DNA of 64,000 bases. Source: SAR116 cluster bacterium AG-447-A06 (GTDB taxonomy: Bacteria; Pseudomonadota; Alphaproteobacteria; Puniceispirillales; Puniceispirillaceae). A model generated the notes under the pieces. It saw only the letters and a program-made list of their open reading frames with translations. It did no database searches and was not told the DNA's origin. The DNA lies in assembly GCA_003212345.1 (NCBI GenBank), contig QCPZ01000002.1:62001-126000 (forward strand), written 5' to 3'. Shown here in pieces: positions 19,215 to 27,527 of the stretch. Every line of letters begins with the position of its first letter. Position 1 is the first letter of the stretch. The position numbers were made by a program, and so were the translations under genes.

Positions 19215-19763
19215 CTAAGCTCTCTCAGCCTCTCGGTCGAGGATTGCATTGGCAATAAGTTGAATATTTTTCATATGTTCTGACGTCAAAGCTATTTTAC
19301 TTTGAGCATCAACTACCATTGTTAAAACAGCTGTCAAGTTAGACAGGTTGGGTGGGATATCGCTTGGGGGCACTTGCGCCGTAGCGTCCTCCATCATATT
19401 CAATTGGATCTTTTCAGCAGATAGCTCAGCTGCTTTAACACTCAGACGTAGTGCTTCCCCTTTATCAATCTGTACCGGATAGGACCCCGATTTTAATTTT
19501 TGGCGAACCACTCGTAAGGACTGAACAACATCACGTTGCCAAGGACTTGTCTGCTTTTGCAAAGCGCTGAGTATTGCGGGATCAAAACATTTACCGTTAA
19601 CCACCAAAAAACCAGCACAAAAAAGCAAAGGGACATCAACATCACAAGATTCTTGCAAAAACAAGCAAGCAGCTGATACGCCGTTTTTTTGATAAATGGA
19701 AACCGCAAAATTCCACAAACTAGATTCTAGAATCTCTTTATTATCAGCTATGTTTACATTCAC
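19215..19763 (-). CDS. TIGR02444/DUF2390-family protein
   Basis: 182 residues. The N-terminal part (SLWNFAVSIYQKNGVSAACLFLQESCDVDVPLLFCAGFL) matches the TIGR02444/DUF2390 pattern of a W-x-F start, a conserved LQ and D-V-x-x-L-L-F. No biochemical function is established for this family. GTG 19763 is chosen because AGGTGG lies 5 bases upstream. It is the only minus-strand gene within the catabolic island, so it is probably an unrelated insertion between two transcription units rather than part of the pathway. Confidence 0.65.
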   Translation of the reverse strand: MNVNIADNKEILESSLWNFAVSIYQKNGVSAACLFLQESCDVDVPLLFCAGFLVVNGKCFDPAILSALQKQTSPWQRDVVQSLRVVRQKLKSGSYPVQIDKGEALRLSVKAAELSAEKIQLNMMEDATAQVPPSDIPPNLSNLTAVLTMVVDAQSKIALTSEHMKNIQLIANAILDREAERA

Positions 19764-20154
19764 TATCCACCTGCCGAAAATATGATGTAAATAAATCTAA
19801 AAACTTTTTGATGTTAGGGTCTAAATCCAAGAGTGTCACTCTGAGAGATGGGTGAATTTGTTTTGGCCCGTAAGATCGACCACAGTATTTATTCTTTCAA
19901 GGATACCATGATGTAACCTTTCTTTTTGGTCTGTATCCAGAGAATTGGCTTTGTCTGAATTGTAAGTTAACATTTACAGCAATCTGACAACCTAGACGAA
20001 AATTCAAATTGCCAGATGTAACGTGAAGTTATCTTATTTATATTGAAACACACCCTTCTTGAGATTTAGAATTTTGGTAAATAATGGATTAAGGTTCTCA
20101 ATAAACTCATAAATCAACAATAGCAAATTTGATTAGCAAGACAGGGAGCAGACC
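19764..20154. promoter_or_regulatory. Divergent intergenic region with palindrome
   Basis: No open reading frame of interest was found in this 391-base AT-rich gap between the TIGR02444 gene and the cupin gene. It should carry the promoter for the second half of the catabolic island. An odd-length palindrome AGAGTG-T-CACTCT lies at 19830-19842 and is a candidate operator. No clear pair of -35 and -10 boxes could be fixed by eye. Confidence 0.35.
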
Positions 20155-20742
20155 ATGCACAGATCCTACCGCCGTGTTGTGACTGGCCATGACAAAAATG
20201 GCGCCGCAATCATTGAGAGTGATCAGGTTGCCACCCAGACCTTGGAACGATCAAACCGACCAGGCGTAAGGCTGACAAACTTCTGGATAACAGATCAAAC
20301 ACCAGCTGAATATGACGGACCAACTGAAACCTGCCTGGGTCCCCTAACTCTTAAACCACCGGCACGGGGTTCAGTATTCCGCTGTGTTGAATTCATGCCT
20401 GAAGATCCAGAAGTAATGGCGCAATTATCGAGTGAGGATGGGGCTGCTGCCTTTGCGGAAATGGGCGCCGGTGATAATGTTGTCCGAGGGGGTAGACACC
20501 CATGGATGCATCGGACAGACTCAGTAGATTACGGCATCGTCCTAAACGGAGAAATTTGGATGTTGATGGATAATGAGAAGAATGATGTTTTATTAAAAGC
20601 CGGTGATGTTGTTGTTCAGCGCGGAACAAATCACGCATGGGCAAACCGAGGGACTGAACCTTGTACTATTATGTTTGTTCTTATAGATGGAGTAACATCA
20701 AGTGGTGAGGGCAAAGGTACACCTCTGCGCAATGGCAACTAA
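20155..20742 (+). CDS. Cupin-domain protein
   Basis: 195 residues with a single C-terminal cupin_2 barrel (about residues 115-180). Motif 1 is H-P-W-M-H-R-T-D-S-V-D-Y with G-I-V-L-N-G-E after it; motif 2 is G-D-V-V-V-Q-R-G-T-N-H-A-W-A-N. Three histidines could bind a metal, though the usual motif-1 glutamate is replaced by Asp. AGGGAG lies 7 bases before ATG. It starts the second transcription unit of the island. Its role (isomerase, hydroxylase, dioxygenase or sensor) cannot be read from the sequence. Confidence 0.8.
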   Translation: MHRSYRRVVTGHDKNGAAIIESDQVATQTLERSNRPGVRLTNFWITDQTPAEYDGPTETCLGPLTLKPPARGSVFRCVEFMPEDPEVMAQLSSEDGAAAFAEMGAGDNVVRGGRHPWMHRTDSVDYGIVLNGEIWMLMDNEKNDVLLKAGDVVVQRGTNHAWANRGTEPCTIMFVLIDGVTSSGEGKGTPLRNGN

Positions 20743-20836
20743 ATAACACATCAATTCAATTTTCTAAATTAATGGCTGTAAATATGATTGCTTTAAAGAC
20801 CCCAGAATTTTTTATGGCTAACACAGGTAGTTTGTA

Positions 20837-21709
20837 ATGAAACCTGTGAATTTTGATTATGAACGACCGAGGACGATTGATGAGGCGTGTGAACTCCTTG
20901 CCAGCAATAGTAACGCACGCATTTTAGCTGGTGGCCAGTCATTGATACCAATGTTATCGATGCGCCTTTCGAGACCGTCTCTTCTGATTGATATTGCCCA
21001 CATTAAAGACTTAAGTGAAATTGTGGCGACGGACACTCATATTGAAATTGGCGCTATGGTAAGACAGGCCGTCGCGAAGAACGCCAAAATGATACAAGAA
21101 TATATACCACTTCTTTCAAAAGCGCTTCACCATGTTGGTCATCCGCCGACACGGGCACGTGGCACTATTGGCGGCTCGATTGCACACGCAGATCCATCTG
21201 CTGAAATTGCCCTTGTTGCTGTCACACTAGGAGCGGAAATTACATACCGAGTTGGTGACGATGACCATATGTTCGATGCAACTGAGTTCTTTATTGGCCC
21301 AATGCTTACTGTTGCTCCGCCTGATGGTTGTTTGGTAAAAGTTGGTTTCCCAAAGACCTCAAAAATTTGTGGCACCGGCTTTTACGAGGTGGCGCCGCGC
21401 AGAAGCGACTATGCGCTTGCATCCGCGGCGGCTCAAATTAATTTTGACTCGAAGGGAGCAGCAAAAACCATCCGTGTTGGCGTGGGATCTATTGGAGATT
21501 TTCCTGAGCGACTTGATGTTGATCACTTATTGAATACAGACCTAAACGATGAGTCGATCATTGCGACGGTTAAGACCGCAATAACTGAAATTGAGACCGT
21601 TGACGACCTCCATGCCAGTGCGGAATATCGTAAGCGAGTTGCCGCGCATTTGGCAGTCAAAGCTCTGCAGACCGCGCGAGATGAAGTCAGAGAGGCTCCA
21701 GCGAAATGA
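20837..21709 (+). CDS. Molybdenum hydroxylase FAD-binding medium subunit (CoxM-like), complete set
   Basis: 290 residues. FAD-binding loops ILAGGQSLIPMLSMRLSRP (about residues 30-48) and ARGTIGGSIAHADPSAEIAL (about residues 108-127) identify the medium subunit. It overlaps the small subunit gene by 4 bases (ATGA), so the two are translationally coupled, and the large subunit follows, giving the order M-S-L common in CO-dehydrogenase-type operons. It mediates electron transfer from the iron-sulfur subunit. Confidence 0.9.
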   Translation: MKPVNFDYERPRTIDEACELLASNSNARILAGGQSLIPMLSMRLSRPSLLIDIAHIKDLSEIVATDTHIEIGAMVRQAVAKNAKMIQEYIPLLSKALHHVGHPPTRARGTIGGSIAHADPSAEIALVAVTLGAEITYRVGDDDHMFDATEFFIGPMLTVAPPDGCLVKVGFPKTSKICGTGFYEVAPRRSDYALASAAAQINFDSKGAAKTIRVGVGSIGDFPERLDVDHLLNTDLNDESIIATVKTAITEIETVDDLHASAEYRKRVAAHLAVKALQTARDEVREAPAK

Positions 21710-22233
21710 TCCAAGTTTCAATAGAGGTTAATGGCAAGACAGTTACAGCTGAAGTAGAACCGCGCCTCACACTCCTGGACTTCATCAGGGATGTTGCTGG
21801 CCTTAAGGGCACCCACGCTGGATGTGAGCATGGTGTTTGCGGTGCATGCACCGTTTTAGTTGAAGGCAATGCGATCCGATCATGCCTTGTGCTTGCAGTG
21901 CAGGCTGATGAACAAGAGGTAATCAGCATAGAGGGCGTTGGCGGCGATCTAGGGCGTTCTGGCGAACTCAGCATTGTGCAAGACGCCTTTTGCGAGGCGC
22001 ACGGCCTTCAATGCGGTTATTGCACACCGGGAATGGTGCTCGTGGCCGAGGCGTTACTTGCTGACACGCCGAATCCAACCGAGGGTGATATACGCGAGGC
22101 CATTTCAGGCAACATTTGCCGTTGCACTGGTTATGTACAGATTGTCGAAGCAGTGATGTTGGCAGCAGATCGTCTTGCGAACCGCAATTATAAAAGCAAG
22201 CCAGGCCAACCTTCCGACCAGACGCTGGGCTGA
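21706..22233 (+). CDS. Molybdenum hydroxylase 2Fe-2S small subunit (CoxS-like), complete set
   Basis: 175 residues. Both clusters are intact: G-C-E-H-G-V-C-G-A-C-T-V with a downstream RSC, and LQCGYCTPGMV with [12 protein letters not shown] short unconserved tail after residue 160 carries extra basic residues. It is sandwiched between its medium and large partners (overlap 4 bases, then 8-base gap), so a 1:1:1 complex is expected in the cytoplasm. Confidence 0.92.
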   Translation: MIQVSIEVNGKTVTAEVEPRLTLLDFIRDVAGLKGTHAGCEHGVCGACTVLVEGNAIRSCLVLAVQADEQEVISIEGVGGDLGRSGELSIVQDAFCEAHGLQCGYCTPGMVLVAEALLADTPNPTEGDIREAISGNICRCTGYVQIVEAVMLAADRLANRNYKSKPGQPSDQTLG

Positions 22234-22241
22234 GGTAAAAA

Positions 22242-24620
22242 ATGGTCGAAAAAAAATACAAGTTCATCTCTCAACCGCGCCACCCGTCAGAGAATCGGCG
22301 CTTTGTTGCTGGCCGTGGTAACTTTGTTGCAGACATAGACCGCCCCAACATGTTGCACGTAGCACCTCTGTCATCGCACTACCCAGCTGCTATTATCAAC
22401 AATATCGACATATCGGAAGCAATGATGATGGACGGCGTCATTGACGTAATTACTGGTGCTGAAATTGGAGCTGCCATTCAACCATTAATGAACGGTCTCG
22501 ACACACCAAAGGTTCAACGCTTTCCGCTCGCGGTCAACCGTGTGAGGTACGCTGGTGAATGGGTCTGCGCGGTAGTGGCTGAATCCCGCGCGATTGCGGA
22601 GGATGCACTTGAAAAAATTATCATTGACGCAACTCCCCAACCATTTGTTTTGGATGCAGAAGAAGCACTTCTGCCCTCCAGCCCACCAGTGCATCCGGAA
22701 CATGGCAGCAATATACTTCTCGATCGGAAATTTGTTTGGGGAACGGTTGGTGAGGATTTTGTCAATGCCGAGCATAACCTGTCATTTAGTGTAATATGGG
22801 GACGTAATTCAACGGTCCCGATCGAGACCTTTGGTGTTGTCGCTGAATGGAATGGATGGGATAATATCCTCGACGTGTGGGCATCGGTTCAGATGCCAAA
22901 ATACTCAGACCAAATTGCGCGCTGCCTGAACCTTCCCGGCAATGCTGTGCGAGTTCATTACGATGTCGATGTTGGCGGTAGTTATGGAGTTAAACGCGGC
23001 ATAAAACACGCAACTTTGATTGGCTATATAGCGCGCAAGCTTGGACGGCCTATTCGCTTCATTGAGGATCGGTTAGAAAATATGCGAGCCGGTGATGCTC
23101 ATGGACCAGAACGGAAATTTAATGTAGAGGTCGCATTCGAGTCTGATGGGAATGTGCGATCAATGAGAATGCGAGCACTCGATAATGCTGGCGCTTATGC
23201 CGGACGTGCACCATTCCAGCTTGGCAAACCAATCAGTGCGATTGTTGGGCCCTATCAGATCAATTCGGTTTCCTATCATGCAATTTCAGTCACCTCCAAC
23301 AAAACTGTCCAAGAAGCAGTTCGTGGATTCGGCCAGGCACCAACGAATTACGCAATCGAAACAGCAATGGATCGAGTTGCTTCCTTTTTAAAAATGGATC
23401 GACTCGCTTTACGTCAGCGTAATTTGATCCGAAGTGACCAATTCCCCTATTTGATTCCGAGCGGAAGCACATACGACAGTGGTGACTATCACGCGGTGAT
23501 TGATAAAGTGCTGGCAGCTGCGGATTACAAGACACTTCTTGTAAAAAGAGACCATCTACGTGATGAGGGTATGATGGCAGGCATCGGCATTGCGGCTTGC
23601 CTTGAGCCAAGTGGGGGGAACTCCTCGTTCGAGCCCTTGCTTAATGAAGCGAACAAAACTTCGACTTGGATGGAGTCTTGTCAAATAAATGTTGATGGAC
23701 TGGGACATTTGACTGCACGAATTCATACTACCTCATCGGGACAGGGACATGAAACACTGGTATCAACTGTACTTGGCGAAGTTTTAGAAATTGATCCGTC
23801 TAACATTCGTATAACTCGACCGAACTCATTAGAAAGTCTGCCTGGAAACTCGCCTGTCGGCAGTCGGATGGCAATTATGCTCGGTGGTGCGGCAGCGCGG
23901 AGCGCAGAAAAACTAAAAGCAAAATTGATTAAGATCGCGGCGCATAGCCTTGGTATTGACGCAGAAAAACTAACCTATGCCGGAGGGAACGTTTTAGCAC
24001 CCGATGGACGGAAGCATACATGGCAGGATGCAGTTGAGCTTGCTCATCGACAGTTCCATAATTTGCCGGAAGGCATGGATCCAGGTCTGGCGGCGTTCGA
24101 CATCATGCAAGTGCCAACGGGAAATGCGCTACCAGTGGATGGAAAGGTACACATGTATCCATGCTATTCATTTGAGTTTCATCTGGTTTTGCTGGCTTTT
24201 GATCCAGTAATTGGCCGGCCAGAAATTCATTCTTATACGGTTGGGCATGATTGCGGCACTGTTATCAATCCTGCAATCGTCAGCGGCATGACTTATGGCG
24301 GTATTGCCCATGGAATTGGCGCTGCATTACTCGAGGAGTTTGCCTATGATCCTAACGGCCAGTTAATGACACAAAGCTTTCTTGATTATCTGATGCCATC
24401 ATCACACGAAGTACCACCAATTCAGATCGTCAAACATTGTACCCCTTCGCCACATACGGTTTTTGGGCAAAAAGGATCCGGTGAAAGTGGATACCTGGGA
24501 TCCCCAGCCGCAATATCGAGTGCAATCAATGACGCTGTTTCTGCGTTAGATATACGTTTTGAAAAACTGCCAATCCGAATGAGCGCAATTAGTGATGCAA
24601 TTGCCAACAAGTCAGCATAG
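22242..24620 (+). CDS. Molybdenum hydroxylase large subunit (xanthine dehydrogenase/CoxL family)
   Basis: 792 residues, carrying the molybdenum site. The loop corresponding to the CODH active site reads V-R-G-F-G-Q (360-365), not the AYxCSFR of form I CO dehydrogenase, so it is not a CODH. The catalytic glutamate is Glu748 in G-S-G-E-S-G-Y. Other conserved parts are GGSYGVKRGIKHATLIGYIA and SGQGHETLVSTVLGEVL. The enzyme should hydroxylate a carbon next to nitrogen or oxidise an aldehyde using water oxygen. It is the only large subunit in the window although two S/M pairs are present. Confidence 0.9.
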   Translation: MVEKKYKFISQPRHPSENRRFVAGRGNFVADIDRPNMLHVAPLSSHYPAAIINNIDISEAMMMDGVIDVITGAEIGAAIQPLMNGLDTPKVQRFPLAVNRVRYAGEWVCAVVAESRAIAEDALEKIIIDATPQPFVLDAEEALLPSSPPVHPEHGSNILLDRKFVWGTVGEDFVNAEHNLSFSVIWGRNSTVPIETFGVVAEWNGWDNILDVWASVQMPKYSDQIARCLNLPGNAVRVHYDVDVGGSYGVKRGIKHATLIGYIARKLGRPIRFIEDRLENMRAGDAHGPERKFNVEVAFESDGNVRSMRMRALDNAGAYAGRAPFQLGKPISAIVGPYQINSVSYHAISVTSNKTVQEAVRGFGQAPTNYAIETAMDRVASFLKMDRLALRQRNLIRSDQFPYLIPSGSTYDSGDYHAVIDKVLAAADYKTLLVKRDHLRDEGMMAGIGIAACLEPSGGNSSFEPLLNEANKTSTWMESCQINVDGLGHLTARIHTTSSGQGHETLVSTVLGEVLEIDPSNIRITRPNSLESLPGNSPVGSRMAIMLGGAAARSAEKLKAKLIKIAAHSLGIDAEKLTYAGGNVLAPDGRKHTWQDAVELAHRQFHNLPEGMDPGLAAFDIMQVPTGNALPVDGKVHMYPCYSFEFHLVLLAFDPVIGRPEIHSYTVGHDCGTVINPAIVSGMTYGGIAHGIGAALLEEFAYDPNGQLMTQSFLDYLMPSSHEVPPIQIVKHCTPSPHTVFGQKGSGESGYLGSPAAISSAINDAVSALDIRFEKLPIRMSAISDAIANKSA

Positions 24621-24655
24621 TTTTGTTCCCCATCAATTAGGAAACAACCGGTGAT

Positions 24656-25636
24656 ATGATTATAGACAGCCACGCGCATTTTGTCCCACCACGTCTTCTT
24701 GACGCTATCCGCGATATGAATTCGCAGTTTCCATCAATTGAGTTGATAAAAGGCGAAAATAATAGTTTTGGTTTTTCCTTTGCCGGCCATAAGTCAACGC
24801 GTCCAGTGAGTAAACTGCTGTCCGACACTGATGGCCGGCTAGACTGGATGAATACAAACGGAATTGATATGCAAGTCATTGGCGGCTGGCTTGACATGTT
24901 TGGCTATGAAATACCGGCTGATGAGGGGCAACGCTGGTCACAATTAATCAACCATCACTTAAAAGAATTTTGTGCTGAAAACCCCCGCTTTTTACCGCTT
25001 GCAAGTTTGCCAATGCAAAATGGCAAAGCGGCTGCGAAAGTTTTGGACTCTGCGCATTCTAGTGGGTTTAAGGGAGCAATGATAGGAACGCAGCCAAAGG
25101 GCAAGGGTGGAACGCTGGATGATCCAGATCTACAGCCATTTTGGGAGTCGGCGCATCGGAACGGCTCAATTCTGTTTATCCATCCAGTGTTTGATTCTGG
25201 TGATGAGCGAGTGAACGATTTTGGCATGAATAACGCTGTTGGCCGCATTACCGACACTTTAATCGCCATTTCAAGGATCATTTATTCAGGTCACGTTGAA
25301 ACTTATCACAATGCAAAAATCGTTATTGGTATCGGAGGGTCAGCATTGCCATTTGTGATTGGCCGGATGATGCGCAACTATGAATTGCACAAACACCAAC
25401 TTGCTGATCCATCAAAGGCACTATCGCTGCTTTATTATGATACTTTGGTACACGACTCATCGGCGCTAGCGTTGTTGATAAAAAAGGTTGGTGTTAACAG
25501 GATTATGCTTGGCTCGGATATGCCATTTCCAATCGGTGATCCTATGCCACGCAATATACTTGATCACGTTCAGTTGACTAAAACTGAGCGCTCTATGCTT
25601 GAGACCAATGTTGCAAAGGCACTTTTTGACCTTTAA
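24656..25636 (+). CDS. ACMSD-type amidohydrolase-2 family protein with altered metal site
   Basis: 326 residues of the amidohydrolase-2 family that includes ACMSD, gamma-resorcylate decarboxylase and LigW/LigJ. It has the N-terminal H-x-H (His6, His8), His176 in LFIHP and Asp288 in MLGSDMP. The position of the family's catalytic histidine in A-H-G-G-G-x-x-P-F is isoleucine here (Ile226 in I-G-I-G-G-S-A-L-P-F). The rest of that segment aligns well, so this is a true substitution. Catalysis must therefore differ, or the protein has another role. It follows the large subunit by 35 bases in one operon. Confidence 0.82.
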   Translation: MIIDSHAHFVPPRLLDAIRDMNSQFPSIELIKGENNSFGFSFAGHKSTRPVSKLLSDTDGRLDWMNTNGIDMQVIGGWLDMFGYEIPADEGQRWSQLINHHLKEFCAENPRFLPLASLPMQNGKAAAKVLDSAHSSGFKGAMIGTQPKGKGGTLDDPDLQPFWESAHRNGSILFIHPVFDSGDERVNDFGMNNAVGRITDTLIAISRIIYSGHVETYHNAKIVIGIGGSALPFVIGRMMRNYELHKHQLADPSKALSLLYYDTLVHDSSALALLIKKVGVNRIMLGSDMPFPIGDPMPRNILDHVQLTKTERSMLETNVAKALFDL

Positions 25637-25666
25637 CTATTCCACTATCAGAAAAAGCAATTCTTC

Positions 25667-26116
25667 ATGAACCTAAATTTAACTGGCACAGAATCCATCC
25701 AAACAAACCCCAGTCGGCTATGGGAGTCAGTGATTGATCCCGCTGTATTGCAACGGTCTATTCCTGGCTGTGTCAGCATGGATGAGCTAGCTCCCGGGGA
25801 ATATACCATTACGCTTGAATTAAAGGTTGCAGCCGTTGGCGGTAATTTTGAGGGCAGCGTGAAACTATCAGAGATGAACCCACCAAACAGTTGCCTTATC
25901 AATGTATCGGGAAATGGAACCCTTGGCGTCGGCAAGGGCACGGCCCGCGTTACGATCACCGCGAATGAAGATGATACCGCGCGAATCACCTATGAAGCAG
26001 ATGGCGAGGTTAGCGGCCTTGTGGCAGGTGTTGGACAGCGAGTTTTAATGGGTGTCGCTAAACATCTTGTCCGTCAGTTTTTTACAGCGCTTAAAAAAGA
26101 ATTTGAAGCGAATTAG
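25667..26116 (+). CDS. CoxG-like SRPBCC-fold protein (copy 1)
   Basis: 149 residues of the CoxG family (CO dehydrogenase subunit G, a START/SRPBCC fold). The pattern ESVIDPAVLQRSIPGCVSMDEL, the central SGNGTLGVGKGTARVTIT and YEADGEVSGLVAGVGQRVL are typical. CoxG proteins accompany molybdenum hydroxylases and help assembly or membrane association in CO oxidisers. It starts 30 bases after the amidohydrolase gene and has a paralogue next door. Confidence 0.85.
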   Translation: MNLNLTGTESIQTNPSRLWESVIDPAVLQRSIPGCVSMDELAPGEYTITLELKVAAVGGNFEGSVKLSEMNPPNSCLINVSGNGTLGVGKGTARVTITANEDDTARITYEADGEVSGLVAGVGQRVLMGVAKHLVRQFFTALKKEFEAN

Positions 26117-26306
26117 CCTTTAAAAAAATGCTATTCTTGAACTTCTTCTAAATTATTTCTTAATAGGAATATTCCAGTTTACCCAACAAAACATAAATTC
26201 TTTTCAGTTGCTTGAGACGCCTACAAGTATATTCTTAAGGGTAAATAAGCGGCTAGGATTGTTATTCGAACCGCCAGAAATAAAATTCGCAAACCAAGGA
26301 GTAACG

Positions 26307-26753
26307 ATGAACATAGCGGATGAACTCAGCATTCCAGGCAGAATTGAGACAGTTTATGCTAATCTAATCGATCCAGAGGTTCTCAAACGTTGCATTCCGG
26401 GCTGTCAAGAATTGGAAAAAACAAGTGATACCGATTATGCAGCGAAGGTTATTCTGAAAATTGGTCCAGTGAAGGCAAAATTTTCTGGCAATGTGACCTT
26501 GGATCTGAGTGCCGCCCCACGCAGTTTGTCGCTGGCGGGGGCTGGTGACGGCGGCCTCGCAGGTTTTGCTAAAGGCGGCGCAGATGTTGAACTCATTGAT
26601 GAGGGCAATGAGACCACTTTGCGTTACAAGGCCCGGGCCGAAACTGGCGGAAAAATTGCTCAGTTGGGAGCTAGGTTGATTGAAAGTACTGCAAAAAAAC
26701 TTTCAAAAAGTTTTTTCAGTAACTTTGAAAAAATTATGCTTAATGAGAAGTAA
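26307..26753 (+). CDS. CoxG-like SRPBCC-fold protein (copy 2)
   Basis: 148 residues when started at ATG 26307, which has AAGGAG 6 bases upstream; the frame can be extended to 26208 but that part is not conserved. ANLIDPEVLKRCIPGCQELEK, the AGAGDGGLAGFAKGGADVEL loop and YKARAETGGKIAQLGARLI are the family hallmarks. It is related to, but not a close copy of, the preceding gene. Two CoxG-like genes match the two small/medium subunit pairs in the island, which may mean one per complex (inference). Confidence 0.85.
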   Translation: MNIADELSIPGRIETVYANLIDPEVLKRCIPGCQELEKTSDTDYAAKVILKIGPVKAKFSGNVTLDLSAAPRSLSLAGAGDGGLAGFAKGGADVELIDEGNETTLRYKARAETGGKIAQLGARLIESTAKKLSKSFFSNFEKIMLNEK

Positions 26754-26826
26754 TTGTAAAAAATATCCGAGCGACGGATCACTGTAACTAATGTTTATCG
26801 TTTGGTAATGAAAGAGATAGAGAGAG

Positions 26827-27399
26827 ATGCGGCGACTAATTGTGGCAATAACTGGTGCTTCTGGCGTGATCTATGGGATCCGTGCGCTGGAACACCTGCG
26901 CCAAATTGAAGATGTTGAAACACATGTGATTGTCACACCGTCCGCATACCGCACAGCAATGGCCGAAGTAAATTATACCCCAGAACAAATCAAAGCGCTT
27001 GCAGATCACTTATATAACCACAAGGATATTGGTGCAGCGATTTCATCAGGTTCGTTTCGGACCAATGGCATGATTGTCGCACCCTGTTCGATAAAAACGT
27101 TGAGCGCAATCGCCAACTCTTTTAATGCTGAACTAATTGCGCGATCAGCCGATGTTTGCATGAAGGAACGTCGACGGGTTGTGCTGATGTTGCGCGAAAC
27201 ACCATTTCATGCAGGGCATATTCGGCTAATGGATCAAGCTACGCAAAGCGGTGCCATTATCATGCCACCCGTTCCCGGTTTTTACACCCGGCCGCAAACG
27301 CTAGACGATGTAATTGACCAAAGTGTTGGCCGTGCGTTGAATCTTCTTGATATCAATTTACCGTCTGTAAAAAGCTGGACAGGGTCTGGTGTTGAATAG
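26827..27399 (+). CDS. ubiX: UbiX-family flavin prenyltransferase
   Basis: 190 residues. The flavin-binding start LIVAITGASGVIYGIRALE, the S-G-S-F-R-T-N-G-M-I-V-A-P-C-S segment and the C-terminal R-R-V-V-L-M-L-R-E-T-P are all family signatures. UbiX joins dimethylallyl phosphate to FMN to make prenylated FMN, the cofactor of UbiD decarboxylases. Its location with the UbiD gene at 17.5 kb indicates a dedicated supply for this pathway. GAGAGAG lies directly before ATG. Confidence 0.9.
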   Translation: MRRLIVAITGASGVIYGIRALEHLRQIEDVETHVIVTPSAYRTAMAEVNYTPEQIKALADHLYNHKDIGAAISSGSFRTNGMIVAPCSIKTLSAIANSFNAELIARSADVCMKERRRVVLMLRETPFHAGHIRLMDQATQSGAIIMPPVPGFYTRPQTLDDVIDQSVGRALNLLDINLPSVKSWTGSGVE

Positions 27400-27527
27400 A
27401 GATCACAAATTGAAAAAAGCCAAGCCCGTTATCCCACCAGATGGGCCAAGGCCCGACTACACTACACCCAACTAACAATTACTCAAGCGGACACATCGGC
27501 TTGTTTCGGCTTTGCTATTCTTTTTAA

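Noticed and set aside
22242-24620. Aerobic carbon monoxide dehydrogenase large subunit
   Set aside because: The active-site loop is V-R-G-F-G-Q, not the AYxCSFR of form I enzymes; CoxG, CoxM and CoxS likeness alone does not show CO oxidation.
26208-26306. N-terminal extension of the second CoxG-like protein
   Set aside because: The extension is not similar to the family, while ATG 26307 has an AAGGAG site at correct spacing.
27440-27470. Terminator at GGGCCAAGGCCC after ubiX
   Set aside because: The stem is only 4 pairs with a usable loop and has no T run behind it.
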